DNA of 64,000 nucleotides from CAVVNN01 sp963838035 (GCA_963838035.1 CAWIPM010000005.1:1-64000), one strand, 5' to 3'. Numbered from the stretch's first letter, positions 47,351-57,124 are shown. Notes: generated by a model from the sequence alone, not told the origin. Program-made: numbers and translations.

Positions 47351-48015
47351 AGTTCCTGGCCCCGGGCGTCTGGCGGCTGAAGGAGTTTCCCGCCCCGAGC
47401 ATCAACGTCTACCTGGTAGAGGACGTCCTGATCGACGCCGGCCGGCGCTGGGACCGACGCCGGATCTTCGCCGAGCTCGAGGGCCGCGAGATCTCGATGC
47501 TCGCCCTGACGCACGCCCACCCCGACCACCAGGGCGTCGCCAGGGACATCTGCGAGGCGCGCGGCGTGCCGCTCGCCTGCCACGCCGATGACGTGGAGGC
47601 GATGGAAGGCAAGCGCCCGATGCAGGAGGCGGCGGCACGCAACCCCGTCAACAGAGTGATCCGGGCGATCTGGCAGGGACCGCCTTACAAGGTGGATCGC
47701 ACCCTCCACGAGGGAGACGAGGTGGCAGGCTTCCGCGTCATCCACGCGCCAGGCCATGCCCGCGGCGAGGTGATCTTCTTCCGCGAGTCCGACCGGGTGG
47801 CGATCTGCGGCGACGTGATCCGCAACATGAGCTACGCGACGGGCCGCCCGATGCTCGCCGAGCCGCCGACGATCTTCACCTACGACCCGAGCGAGAACCG
47901 CCGCTCGATCCGCAAGCTGGCCGACCTCAGCCCCACGTTGATCCTTCCCGGTCACGGCCCCGCCGTCACCGACCTCGCCGCCTTCGAGCGCTTCGTCGCG
48001 GCGCTTCCCGTCTAA
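47347..48015 (+). CDS. Metallo-beta-lactamase-fold hydrolase
   Basis: A 222-residue MBL-fold protein of the glyoxalase II/RNase Z-like group. Metal ligands are seen in LTHAHPDHQGVARDICEARG (HxHxDH), in VIHAPGHARGEVIFFRESDR (third-site His), in AICGDVI (bridging Asp) and in LILPGHGPAV (last His). It acts by two-zinc hydrolysis; the substrate is not defined. The start TTG 47347 overlaps the preceding stop. It is convergent with the LLM oxidoreductase gene, with a 4-base overlap of the stops. Confidence 0.85.
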   Translation: MKFLAPGVWRLKEFPAPSINVYLVEDVLIDAGRRWDRRRIFAELEGREISMLALTHAHPDHQGVARDICEARGVPLACHADDVEAMEGKRPMQEAAARNPVNRVIRAIWQGPPYKVDRTLHEGDEVAGFRVIHAPGHARGEVIFFRESDRVAICGDVIRNMSYATGRPMLAEPPTIFTYDPSENRRSIRKLADLSPTLILPGHGPAVTDLAAFERFVAALPV

Positions 48016-49049
48016 GCGCCCGATCTGCCGGGGCCGAAGGCTTCGATGATGCGGCTCTGGTACACGCTCAGCTCCTCGGGCGAGATGAAATACGTGGGCG
48101 GCGTCAGGAAGAGGCCGTCGGCTCGCTCTGCAGTCTCTTCCACCCTGGTGCGGACCTTGTCGAGCGGGCCGGCGGCACAGTAGGTCTCGACCATCTCATC
48201 GCTGATCGCGGCGGGTACGGCGGCGAGATCGCCACGGCGGAAGGCGTCTCCGGCGGCGACCGCGCACTCGCCGAAGCCGTGCAGCTCCCAGAGCGGCATG
48301 TATGTCTTCACCGTCGCGTAGAAGGAGATCGTGCGACGGGCCATATCGATCGCGAGGGCCTCGTCGTCGTCGATCGCGCAGCAGACGGTCGGCAGGTAGT
48401 CGAAGTCGGAGCGCTTGCGCCCGGAGCGGCGCAGGCCCGTTTCGAAGGCGTCGACAACGACCTCGTCGATCCAGCGAAGGCTCTGGATCGGGTGGCCGAT
48501 CAGCCCGTCGGCGACATCGCCCGCCATCCGCGCCATCCCCGCCTGCACGGCGGCGGTGTAGATCGGCACGGGCTCACGCGGCGCCGGATGGGGCCGGATC
48601 CAGCCCTTGATGTCGATGTCGTAATAGTCGCCCTGGTAGCGGATCGGCTCCCCGGCGCCGGCCTGGCACATGATCAGTCGCGTCGCCTCGATCGCCTCGC
48701 GCAGGTGAGGCGCCGGCTTGCCGTAGTCGGCGTTGTGCCAGGTCTCGTTGAGGCGTTTGACACCCGCGCCCATCCCGAGCCGGAAGCGACCGCCGGACAT
48801 CTCGTCGATGTCGAGCGCGGTGACCGCGTGGATGAAGGGGCTGCGGGTGAAGGCCCAGACGATCCCCGTGCCGACATCGATCCGCTCGGTCTTCGCCGCC
48901 AGGTAGGCGGCCTGAGTCGCGGCGCTGCGGAACAGCTCGGGCGCCCAGACGCACTCGACCCCGGCGGCCTCAGCCCGCAGGGCCTCCGCCTCCAACTCCG
49001 CGACCGAGGTGCCGATCGCGGCGACGGAGATGCGGTCGAGAGCGTCCAC
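48012..49049 (-). CDS. Luciferase-like (LLM) F420-dependent oxidoreductase
   Basis: A 345-residue TIM-barrel oxidoreductase of the bacterial luciferase superfamily; in actinobacteria such enzymes usually use cofactor F420. It shows ELEAEALRAEAAGVECVWAP, TERIDVGTGIVWAFTRSPFI, GGRFRLGMGAGVKRLNETWH, PAPREPVPIYTAAVQAGMAR and ADGLFLTPPTYFISPEELSV. The cofactor choice is inferred from the subfamily look, not from a proven motif. The start GTG 49049 lies 11 bases after the stop of the acyl-CoA dehydrogenase, so it belongs to the same minus-strand catabolic run. Confidence 0.8.
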   Translation of the reverse strand: MDALDRISVAAIGTSVAELEAEALRAEAAGVECVWAPELFRSAATQAAYLAAKTERIDVGTGIVWAFTRSPFIHAVTALDIDEMSGGRFRLGMGAGVKRLNETWHNADYGKPAPHLREAIEATRLIMCQAGAGEPIRYQGDYYDIDIKGWIRPHPAPREPVPIYTAAVQAGMARMAGDVADGLIGHPIQSLRWIDEVVVDAFETGLRRSGRKRSDFDYLPTVCCAIDDDEALAIDMARRTISFYATVKTYMPLWELHGFGECAVAAGDAFRRGDLAAVPAAISDEMVETYCAAGPLDKVRTRVEETAERADGLFLTPPTYFISPEELSVYQSRIIEAFGPGRSGA

Positions 49050-49060
49050 GCCGGCTTGGC

Positions 49061-50185
49061 TCAGGCCACGGCCGGCTCGGCGGCGCGGGCGAGCACGGCG
49101 TCGGCGACCCGCTCGCGGTGCCACTTCGAATCGCCGAAGATCGCCGCGTTGGAGCGGCCGCGCTTGAGGAAGAAGTGGAGGTCGTGCTCCCAGGTGAAGC
49201 CGATGCCGCCGTGAACCTGGATCGAGGCGTCCGGCACGCGCCAGCCGGCGTCAGAAGCGTAGGCAGCGGCCATCGAGGCCGCCAGCGACAGCGCCTCCGG
49301 CTCGGCATCGGCCGCCCAGGCGGCGCCGTAGACGGCGGAGCGGGCGTTCTCGGTCTCCAAAAGCATCTGTGCGCAACGGTGCGAGACCGCCTGGTAGGCG
49401 CCGATCGGCCGCCCGAACTGCTGGCGGTCTTTGGCGTAGGAAACCGCCATCTCCATCGTCCGCTGGGCGATCCCGGTCGACTCTGCGGCGAGGGCGACGC
49501 AAGCGCGGTGGAAGACCGGAAGGTAATCGGCCCCCTCGCCGGGCATGGTGTCGGAAGCGGCGACTCGGACGCCGTCGAAGCGGACCGAGGAAAATCGGCG
49601 GGTCGGGTCGATCCCAGCCTCCGGCGTCACCGTCACACCGTCGGCGCCTCGCTCCACCAGGTGGCGCCTGCCGTCAGCGGTTGCAACGAGGAAGAAGTCG
49701 GCGGAGGCAGCGTCCATGACCAGCGTCTTCTCGCCATCGAGGACGACGCCGTCGCCATCTGCCTTCGCCTCCATCGTGAAGTCGCCGATCGTGGCCGGCG
49801 AGCCGGCGTCCCAGAGGGCCGGCGTGCCGCGCCGCTCGCCGGCGGCGAGCGGCCGCAGGTAGCGCTCCCGCTGGTCGTCGGAGCCGCAGAGGCTCAGCGC
49901 CAGGCCGGCGATCGTGTTGGAGAAGAGCGGCGAGGGAGCAAGCGCGTAGCCCATCTCCTCGAACAGCACGGCGAGCTCGACGATCCCCAACCCCTGGCCT
50001 CCCCACTCCTCCGGCAGCGCCAGCCCGACCCAGCCGAGCTCGGCCATCTCGGCCCAACCCGCGGCGTCAGTGCCGTCGTCGCTGGCCGCGATCTCGCGCA
50101 GCCGTTCTGATTTGAAGCGCGAGGCGAGGAAATCGTGGGCGGTCGACTTGATCGCCTGCTGCTCGTCGGTCAGGTCGAAGTACAT
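49061..50185 (-). CDS. Acyl-CoA dehydrogenase, probable second subunit of a heteromeric pair
   Basis: A 374-residue acyl-CoA dehydrogenase-fold protein. It has a normal N-terminal domain (FDLTDEQQAIKSTAHDFLAS), GLALPEEWGGQGLGIVELAV, DGEKTLVMDAASADFFLVAT, VALAAESTGIAQRTMEMAVS and a C-terminal IQVHGGIGFTWEHDLHFFLK. The usual EPxAGSD substrate motif is replaced by WDAGSPATIGD, as in the partner subunits of actinobacterial heterotetramers such as FadE27 or FadE29. The next gene upstream is the matching first subunit. The pair probably acts on bulky side chains, for example of steroids, by comparison with those enzymes. Confidence 0.85.
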   Translation of the reverse strand: MYFDLTDEQQAIKSTAHDFLASRFKSERLREIAASDDGTDAAGWAEMAELGWVGLALPEEWGGQGLGIVELAVLFEEMGYALAPSPLFSNTIAGLALSLCGSDDQRERYLRPLAAGERRGTPALWDAGSPATIGDFTMEAKADGDGVVLDGEKTLVMDAASADFFLVATADGRRHLVERGADGVTVTPEAGIDPTRRFSSVRFDGVRVAASDTMPGEGADYLPVFHRACVALAAESTGIAQRTMEMAVSYAKDRQQFGRPIGAYQAVSHRCAQMLLETENARSAVYGAAWAADAEPEALSLAASMAAAYASDAGWRVPDASIQVHGGIGFTWEHDLHFFLKRGRSNAAIFGDSKWHRERVADAVLARAAEPAVA

Positions 50186-50212
50186 CTCAGGTCTCGGTCA
50201 TCTCTCGAGTGC

Positions 50213-51391
50213 TCATCTCAGGCGGGGCAGGCCGAGCACGCGCTCGGCGATGATGTTCTTGAGGATGTCCGTCGTCCCGCCCTCGATCGAGTTGGCGCGT
50301 GAGCGCAGGAAGCCGTACTGCCAGGCTCCGTTGTCGATCGCGTTCTCGGCGCCGCGGGCAAGCGGAGCGTAGGCGCCCTCGATCTCCAGCGCCAGCTCGG
50401 TCAGGCCCTGGTTGATGTCGGCCCATTGCCACTTCCCCAGCGAGCCCTCCGGCCCGGGGATGCCCGACTGCATCGTCTTGGTCAGGCCGCGGTAGGCGTT
50501 GAGCCGCATCGTCTCGGCCTCAATGTGAAGCTGGGCGAGGCGCTGGCGGTAGTAGCTGTCGTCGGACGCCGTGCCGCCGTTGACCCGCACCTCGGTGGCC
50601 AGCTTCGCCAGCCGTCCGAGGCTGTTCTGGATCTGGGCGATGGCGCCGAAGGCAAGGCCGGCGCGCTCGTTCATAAGCGTCGTGATCGCCACCGACCAGC
50701 CGTTGCCGACCTCGCCGACGACGTTGGCCTCGGGAATCCGCGCTTCCTCCATGAAGACCTCGTTGAACTCGCCCTCGCCGGTGATCTGAACCAGCGGCTT
50801 GGCCTCGACCCCCTCCTGCTCCATGTCCATCAGGAAGTAGGTGAGGCCCTTGTGCTTGGGCGCGTCGGGATCGGTGCGGGCGACGAGCATGCACCACTTC
50901 GCGTACTGGGCGAACGTGGTCCAGACCTTCTGCCCCGTCACCACCCATTCGTCGCCGTCCTTGACCGCGCGGGTCTTCAGAGAGGCGAGGTCGGAGCCGG
51001 ACTCGGGCTCGGAGAACCCCTGGCACCAGATCTCCTCGCCGGTCAGGATCGGCTCCAGGTAGCGCTGTTTCTGCTCGTCGGTGCCGTGGGCGATCACCAC
51101 CGGGCCGCCCATCGCCAGACCGAGCACGTTGGCAGGGCTGGGCGCCTCCTGGCGCGCGGCCTCGCCGACGAAGATCGCCTGCTCGATCATCGTCGCCCCT
51201 CGGCCGCCGTACTCCTGCGGCCATGAGATCCCGGCCCAGCCTGCCGCGTGCAGCTTCAGCTGCCACTCGCGGCGGAAGGCCATCACCTCGTCGAGGCCGG
51301 CCTCGGGCTCAGGTCCCGGGTGGTTCTCCTCCAGCCAGGTGCGAACCTCGTCGCGGAACTCCTCCTCCGATGGCGACAGCGTCAGGTCCAT
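50213..51391 (-). CDS. Acyl-CoA dehydrogenase, probable first subunit of a heteromeric pair
   Basis: A 392-residue acyl-CoA dehydrogenase of the FadE26/FadE28-like type. The start TLSPSEEEFRDEVRTWLEEN, GWAGISWPQEYGGRGATMIE, the motif CQGFSEPESGSDLASLKTRA, WVVTGQKVWTTFAQYAKWCM and the end IEGGTTDILKNIIAERVLGL (ending PR) are characteristic. It ends 27 bases before the start of the next dehydrogenase gene, and the two should form an alpha2-beta2 enzyme. The role in steroid or branched lipid breakdown is inferred from the family and the adjacent thiolase. The start is ATG 51391. Confidence 0.9.
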   Translation of the reverse strand: MDLTLSPSEEEFRDEVRTWLEENHPGPEPEAGLDEVMAFRREWQLKLHAAGWAGISWPQEYGGRGATMIEQAIFVGEAARQEAPSPANVLGLAMGGPVVIAHGTDEQKQRYLEPILTGEEIWCQGFSEPESGSDLASLKTRAVKDGDEWVVTGQKVWTTFAQYAKWCMLVARTDPDAPKHKGLTYFLMDMEQEGVEAKPLVQITGEGEFNEVFMEEARIPEANVVGEVGNGWSVAITTLMNERAGLAFGAIAQIQNSLGRLAKLATEVRVNGGTASDDSYYRQRLAQLHIEAETMRLNAYRGLTKTMQSGIPGPEGSLGKWQWADINQGLTELALEIEGAYAPLARGAENAIDNGAWQYGFLRSRANSIEGGTTDILKNIIAERVLGLPRLR

Positions 51392-51451
51392 CGGGCGGAG
51401 AGACTACTGGCTGCTCGGCCAAACAGGAGGTTGATCTGGGGTCGCGTGATC

Positions 51452-52639
51452 TCAGACCCTTTGGATGAGGGTGCCGGTACCCAATCCCCCGCCGCAGCAC
51501 ATCGTCACCAGGCCCATCTCCTTGTCGGAGCGCTCCATCTCGTGCAGCAGGGTGGTGATCAGGCGGGCGCCTGTGGAGCCCAGCGGGTGGCCGAGAGCGA
51601 TCGCTCCGCCGTTGACGTTGACCCGGTCCATGTCGGGATCGAGCTCGCGCCGCCAAGCCCCGACCACTGAGGCGAAGGCCTCGTTGATCTCGACCAGGTC
51701 GATGTCGTCCATCGCCATCCCGTTGCGCTCCAGCAGCTTGCGGGTGGCGGGGATCGGGCCGGTCAGCATGATCACCGGGTCGACCCCGACCGTGGTCTGG
51801 TCGAAGATCCGCGCCCGCGGCTCCAGCCCCAGTGCCTCGGCCTTCTCGCGGGCCATCAGCAGCACCGCGGCGGCGCCGTCAGAGACCTGAGAGGAGTTGC
51901 CGGCAGTGATCTTGCCGTCCTCCTTGAAGGCGGGCTTCAGCTGTGCCAGGGCCTCCAGCGAGGTGTCGGGCCGGATGCCCTGGTCGGTGACGTGGGTGTC
52001 GCCGTTGACGGCAAACGGGATGATCTCGCGCTCGAAGCGCCCCTCCTCGGTCGCCTGCGCCGCCCGCTGGTGGGAGCGGAGCCCGATCTCGTCGAGCTCG
52101 GAGCGGGGGACCTCCCATTTGTCGGCGATCATCTCGGCGGAGATGCCCTGCGGGACGAGGTCGTAGCGCTCCATCAGTTGGGACGAGAAGGGCATCCCGT
52201 GCTCCTCCATCACCGAGTAGCCGTCGGCGAATGAGATATGGCCCATGTGCTCCACACCCGAGCCGATCGCGACATCGTGGACTCCAGTTGCGATCAGCGC
52301 TGCGGCGAAATTGACCGCCTGCTGGGCGGAGCCGCACTGGCGGTCGATCGTGGTGGCCGGCGTCTCGACCGGCAGGCCCGCCTCCAACCACGCGTTGCGG
52401 CCGATGTTGACGCCCTGCTCGCCAAACTGCTGAGCGCAGCCGGCGACGACGTCGCCGACCTCGGCCGGGTCGACCCCGGCCCGTCTGAGCACTTCCGAGT
52501 AGGCGCTGGCCAGAAGGTTCGAAGGGTGAAGGTCCTTGTAATAGCCCTTCTCCGGGTGTCCGCGACCGATCGGCGTGCGCGCAGCCTCAACGATGACGAC
52601 CTCGCGGCCCCCAAACCTGCCGTTCCCGTTCTCTGCCAT
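51452..52639 (-). CDS. Acetyl-CoA acyltransferase (thiolase), FadA5-like
   Basis: A 395-residue thiolase that splits 3-ketoacyl-CoA with CoA. Catalytic residues are Cys in TIDRQCGSAQQAVNFAAALI, His in VNGGAIALGHPLGSTGARLI with the NEAF motif in LVEINEAFASVVGAW, and the second Cys in LVTMCCGGGLGTGTLIQR. It runs directly upstream of the heteromeric dehydrogenase pair. It looks like the FadA5/FadA6 group of steroid degraders, but the specificity is not provable here. The start is ATG 52639, with an operator-like sequence 46-65 bases upstream. Confidence 0.9.
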   Translation of the reverse strand: MAENGNGRFGGREVVIVEAARTPIGRGHPEKGYYKDLHPSNLLASAYSEVLRRAGVDPAEVGDVVAGCAQQFGEQGVNIGRNAWLEAGLPVETPATTIDRQCGSAQQAVNFAAALIATGVHDVAIGSGVEHMGHISFADGYSVMEEHGMPFSSQLMERYDLVPQGISAEMIADKWEVPRSELDEIGLRSHQRAAQATEEGRFEREIIPFAVNGDTHVTDQGIRPDTSLEALAQLKPAFKEDGKITAGNSSQVSDGAAAVLLMAREKAEALGLEPRARIFDQTTVGVDPVIMLTGPIPATRKLLERNGMAMDDIDLVEINEAFASVVGAWRRELDPDMDRVNVNGGAIALGHPLGSTGARLITTLLHEMERSDKEMGLVTMCCGGGLGTGTLIQRV

Positions 52640-52684
52640 GGAAGCCTCCGTTCGATCGCTGACGGTGACCGAACTCTACTGAGG

Positions 52685-52704
52685 TTGACTGGCGGATCAG
52701 CCAG
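52685..52704. promoter_or_regulatory. Operator-like inverted repeat between thiolase and dehydrogenase genes
   Basis: TTGACTGGCGGATCAGCCAG at 52685-52704 has half-sites TTGACTGG and TCAGCCAG, nearly identical to those at 45765-45805 but 4 bases further apart. It lies in the 116-base gap between the divergent thiolase and 3-hydroxyacyl-CoA dehydrogenase genes. A shared regulator is inferred; the wider spacing weakens the case. Confidence 0.4.
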
Positions 52705-52755
52705 GAAGGAGGTCGCCACCCGCGGACCGGGCCGCGTGATAGGAACCCGGACCTG

Positions 52756-53580
<825 letters not shown>

Positions 53581-53616
53581 CCGCCCCCGCACGCTGGAGC
53601 GGAGGAGGGGGGCCGG

Positions 53617-54909
53617 CTAGATGTTCGAAAAGCTGCTGATCCGGACCGCCTCGATCCGGTTCTCGCGAACCGCCTCGACCCTGATCGTGTAGCCGTTGGC
53701 GGTGATCTTGTCGCCGCGCTTGGGCAGCCGCCCGAGCTCGCCGAAGACGTAGCCGCCGACCGAGTTGTAGGCGTCGGTGTCGACCGGAAGCTCGATCCCG
53801 GCATCGGCGAGGTCGCCGAGCGAGACGTGGCCGCGGACGAACCAATCGCCGTTGGTCAGCCGGCGCAGGGCCGCGGCGCGGGGGTCGGTCTCGTCCTCGA
53901 TCTCCCCCACCACCTCCTCGAGGATGTCCTCGACGGTGACGATCCCGACCGTGCGCCCGTACTCATCGACCACGACAGCGATCGAGCTGCGCTGGACCTG
54001 GAGGTCGTGGAGGAGATCGTCGAGGGGCCGGGTCTCGGGGACGATCAGCGCGTCGCGGACCACCGGCTCGATCGCGGCATCGGGCCCGTCGCTCATGTAG
54101 AGCCGGGCGAGGCTGTTGTTGTGAACGATTCCCTTCACCTTGTCGGGGTTGTCGTCCTCGATCACGACCATCCGCGTGTGGCCGGAGGTGACGCAGCGCC
54201 GCAGCGCCGCCTCGACCGCCTCCGCGGCATCGACCGTGACCACCGCCGGGATCGGCGTCATCACCTCACGCGCCTCCTGCTCGTGCAGGTGGAAGACGCC
54301 ACCGAGCATCCCGGCCTCGCCCGGGTCGAGGGTGCCGCCGAGCCGGGAGCGATCGATGATCTGCTTCAGATCCTCGGAGGTGTGTCGCTCCTCGATGTCG
54401 GTCGGGTCGACGCCGAAAAGGCGGACGATCGCGTTTGAGAAGCCGCTCAGCGCGAAGGTGACGGGCGCCGTTGCGGCGCGGAACCAGTTGAGCGGGCGCG
54501 ATACGCGACGGGCGGTGCGCTCGGCGTGGCTGATCGCCAACATCTTCGGCACCTGCTCGCCGATGCTGATGTGGATCGCCGTCACGAGGGCGAACGCGAT
54601 CGCCAGCGACAGGGCCGCAGCGACCCCGTGCGAGAGGCCGCCGAACACCGGCTCCAGCAGCTTCGCCAGCGAGGGCTCGCCGAGAAAGCCGATCCCGATC
54701 GAGGCCATCGTGATCCCGACCTGGCAGGCGGAGAGCGACTCGTCGACCTTGTCCAGCTGCTCGACCACCGCCTCGGCGCCGCTCTCGCCTTCGGAGGCGA
54801 GCTGCTCGATCTTGCCGCGCCGGCTGCGGACCAGCGCGAACTCGGCCGCGACGAAGAAGCCGTTGACGGCGATCAGGACGAGTAGCAGGACGAGCAGCAG
54901 GCCTGTCAT
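53617..54909 (-). CDS. CNNM/CorC-type membrane protein (DUF21, CBS pair, CorC_HlyC)
   Basis: A 430-residue protein of the hemolysin/CNNM family. Residues 1-170 are the DUF21 membrane domain (LLLVLLLVLIAVNGFFVAAE, AALSLAIAFALVTAIHISIG, GEQVPKMLAISHAERTARRV). Two CBS domains follow (VMTPIPAVVTVDAAEAVEAA, SIAVVVDEYGRTVGIVTVED) and the end is the CorC_HlyC domain (NSVGGYVFGELGRLPKRGDK). Relatives move or sense magnesium or other divalent ions; hemolysis is a historical label. The start ATG 54909 is 108 bases from the divergent BtuF-like gene. Confidence 0.9.
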   Translation of the reverse strand: MTGLLLVLLLVLIAVNGFFVAAEFALVRSRRGKIEQLASEGESGAEAVVEQLDKVDESLSACQVGITMASIGIGFLGEPSLAKLLEPVFGGLSHGVAAALSLAIAFALVTAIHISIGEQVPKMLAISHAERTARRVSRPLNWFRAATAPVTFALSGFSNAIVRLFGVDPTDIEERHTSEDLKQIIDRSRLGGTLDPGEAGMLGGVFHLHEQEAREVMTPIPAVVTVDAAEAVEAALRRCVTSGHTRMVVIEDDNPDKVKGIVHNNSLARLYMSDGPDAAIEPVVRDALIVPETRPLDDLLHDLQVQRSSIAVVVDEYGRTVGIVTVEDILEEVVGEIEDETDPRAAALRRLTNGDWFVRGHVSLGDLADAGIELPVDTDAYNSVGGYVFGELGRLPKRGDKITANGYTIRVEAVRENRIEAVRISSFSNI

Positions 54910-55017
54910 CGGCTATGTGGCCCAGAACTTCGGGGGAGTTCGTCTTCGGCCATGCGGCGCATTGAATATAGCTTCCCGTCCCGCCGGTTCACCGAGAAGT
55001 GCCATATTGATCGGGGA

Positions 55018-55932
55018 ATGCGTATCGCAAGCCTCGTACCGTCGGCGACCGAGATGCTGTTCGCCCTCGGGCTGGGCGACAGCGTCGTCGGAGTCACCCA
55101 CGAGTGCGACCACCCGCCCCCCGCGCTGACACTTCCCCAGCTGACCAGCACGGTGCTGCCGGCGGGGCTCGACGCCGGCCAGGTCGACGCAACTGTGAAA
55201 GCGATAGTCGGCGAGGGCAGGGCGCTCTACCGGCTGGATGAGGAGAGGCTGGTCGAGCTCGTTCCCGACCTGATCGTCACCCAGGCTGTGTGCGACGTCT
55301 GCGCGGTCCCCTACGAGGACGTCCTCGCCGCCGCCGAGCGACTGCCGAACCGCCCGCCGGTGCTCCAGCAGGACCCACGCAGCCTCGGCGAGATGCTCGA
55401 TGACGTGATCCGGCTGGGCGAGGCCACCGAAGTCGAGGGGGCAGCGCGGGAGATGCGGGCGGAGCTGGAGGGGAGAATCGCGACGGTCGGAGCGGCGGTC
55501 TCTGGCGCCGGCCTGCCGCGGGTGGTCGCGCTGGAGTGGCTCGATCCGCCCTTCGTGGGGGGGCACTGGATACCGGAGATGATCTCACTTGCCGGCGGCG
55601 AAGACGTCGCCGGCCCGCCCGGGCTGAAGTCGCCGGAGGTCGGCTGGGGCGAGCTGGCAGGACTCAGCCCCGACGTGGTGATCGCGATGCCCTGCGGCTG
55701 GTATCTGGAGGATTCGCGCGCAAATGCGCTCCAGCAATGGGAACGGATCGAGACGCTCGGCGCGGGGCGCGTGTTCGCCGTCGACGCCGCATCCTCCTTC
55801 TCTCGGCCGGGCCCGCGACTGGTGGACGGCATCGAGCTCCTCGCCCATCTCTTCCACCCGGAGCGCATCGGCCCCCCCGGCTACATCGAGTTCGCCGAGC
55901 TGAGAGCGCCGGAGGCCAACCGCACCCTCTGA
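55018..55932 (+). CDS. BtuF-like substrate-binding-fold protein without signal peptide
   Basis: A 304-residue protein with the fold of cobalamin/iron-siderophore binding proteins: RIASLVPSATEMLFALGLGD at the start, VVGVTHECDHPPPALTLPQL, ELVPDLIVTQAVCDVCAVPY, RVVALEWLDPPFVGGHWIPE and LAGLSPDVVIAMPCGWYLED. No signal peptide or lipobox is visible from ATG 55018 or from the longer start at 54952, so it should stay in the cytoplasm. No ABC permease or ATPase is near. Cytoplasmic relatives are annotated as cobalamin-binding proteins; ligand and role are unproven. Confidence 0.8.
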   Translation: MRIASLVPSATEMLFALGLGDSVVGVTHECDHPPPALTLPQLTSTVLPAGLDAGQVDATVKAIVGEGRALYRLDEERLVELVPDLIVTQAVCDVCAVPYEDVLAAAERLPNRPPVLQQDPRSLGEMLDDVIRLGEATEVEGAAREMRAELEGRIATVGAAVSGAGLPRVVALEWLDPPFVGGHWIPEMISLAGGEDVAGPPGLKSPEVGWGELAGLSPDVVIAMPCGWYLEDSRANALQQWERIETLGAGRVFAVDAASSFSRPGPRLVDGIELLAHLFHPERIGPPGYIEFAELRAPEANRTL

Positions 55933-55949
55933 GCATCCCGGCGGCGGCG

Positions 55950-56804
55950 TTAGGCGATGGCCAGAGCACCGGCTATGGAGAGGACGGCGATCGCGACCAT
56001 CGCCGCCATCTCCACCTGGAGCCTGCGCCGCCCGAGCATCCCGCGATCCCCGGCAATCACGAGCAAGGCGCACAGGAATCCTGCGACGAGCCCGCCGATG
56101 TGAGCTCCAAGGCTGATTCCGGCGACGCCGAAGCTGAACGCGATGTTGAACAGGATCAGCACGCCGATCGTCGAGGCGAGTGCGTCGACCCCCCGACCGC
56201 GAGCGATGACGAACGTCGCGGCCATCACCCCGAAGACGGCACCGGAGGCACCGAACGCTAGGGCATCCGGGGTCATCGCGAGCGCTCCCAGCGAACCGGC
56301 GAAGAGCGAAGCGAAATAGACGGCGAGGAACCTTGGCGTCCCGATTCCCGGCTCGAGGATCCTCCCGAGGAAGAAGAGCACCAGCATGTTTCCGCCGATG
56401 TGCCAGAGGCCACCGTGAATGAAGCCATTGGTCAGGAGTCGATACCACTCACCTTCCGCGATCGACGGCCCGAAGAGCCCGAATTCGAAAAGCAGCGAGT
56501 TCGTCGTCGCGTTCAGGCCACCGTGACCCTTGGCAATCTCAACCAGGTAGACGACCACATTGATTGCGATCAGGGCGACCGTGGCGGGGAACCGCACCCC
56601 GCCGGGGGTGAGCGCCGCCGAGCCGCTCCTCACCTTGGTCCGATGCTGCGAGCACTCGGGGCAACGCATGCCGACCGGCGTCGGCGTCATGCAGTCGGGG
56701 CAGATCGGCCTGCCGCAGGAGGAACAGGAGACACGAGTCTCGCGGTCGGGATGGCGATAGCACGTCGGCTCCACAGGGATGAGCAGCCTACAATCGCGGC
56801 CCAT
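55950..56804 (-). CDS. Rhomboid-family intramembrane protease with N-terminal zinc finger
   Basis: A 284-residue rhomboid. Residues 15-55 form a B-box/zinc-ribbon-like finger (CYRHPDRETRVSCSSCGRPI, then CPDCMTPTPVGMRCPECSQH). Six membrane segments follow from VALIAINVVVYLVEIAKGHG. Functional motifs are FIHGGLWHIGGNMLVLFFLG in the second helix, the catalytic serine in LAFGASGAVFGVMAATFVIA and the catalytic His in GISLGAHIGGLVAGFLCALL. The Gly-x-Ser and His dyad are intact, so it should be active. The start is ATG 56804, which overlaps the divergent gene start by 2 bases. Confidence 0.9.
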   Translation of the reverse strand: MGRDCRLLIPVEPTCYRHPDRETRVSCSSCGRPICPDCMTPTPVGMRCPECSQHRTKVRSGSAALTPGGVRFPATVALIAINVVVYLVEIAKGHGGLNATTNSLLFEFGLFGPSIAEGEWYRLLTNGFIHGGLWHIGGNMLVLFFLGRILEPGIGTPRFLAVYFASLFAGSLGALAMTPDALAFGASGAVFGVMAATFVIARGRGVDALASTIGVLILFNIAFSFGVAGISLGAHIGGLVAGFLCALLVIAGDRGMLGRRRLQVEMAAMVAIAVLSIAGALAIA

Positions 56805-57124
56805 GGACGGCCCCAGCCCCGCCCGGCTCTACGCGACCCTGATCGGCGCCGCCCTCATCGTCCTCGGGATCCTCGGCTTCTTCCAGGATCCTCTCGCTGG
56901 CTCAACTTCCTCTACATCGCCACCGGCGCGCTCGGCCTGCTGCTTGCCGGCTGCGCAGCGCGCCCCTACGCCCTCTTCCTCGGGGCGCTCTATACGGCGC
57001 TGGCGATATGGGGTGTCTCGGGCGGCGAGGCCTCGGCCTGCACCTGGCGCTCGGCCTGCTGGGCCTGGCCGCCGCAGCGGGAACCTCAAAGACGGGAGCG
57101 AAGCCCGCTGCCGAGGGCGCGTAG
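56803..57124 (+). CDS. Small DUF4383-like membrane protein (frame-broken)
   Basis: A membrane protein of about 107 residues, seen in three frames: LYATLIGAALIVLGILGFFQ, then after a shift near 56895 LNFLYIATGALGLLLAGCAA with YALFLGALYTALAIWGVSGG, then after a shift near 57035 LHLALGLLGLAAAAGTSKTG. Together they form about four helices of the DUF4383 type. The function is unknown. Its last 39 bases overlap the 3' end of the convergent gene at 57086-57417. The start is ATG 56803. Confidence 0.5.
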
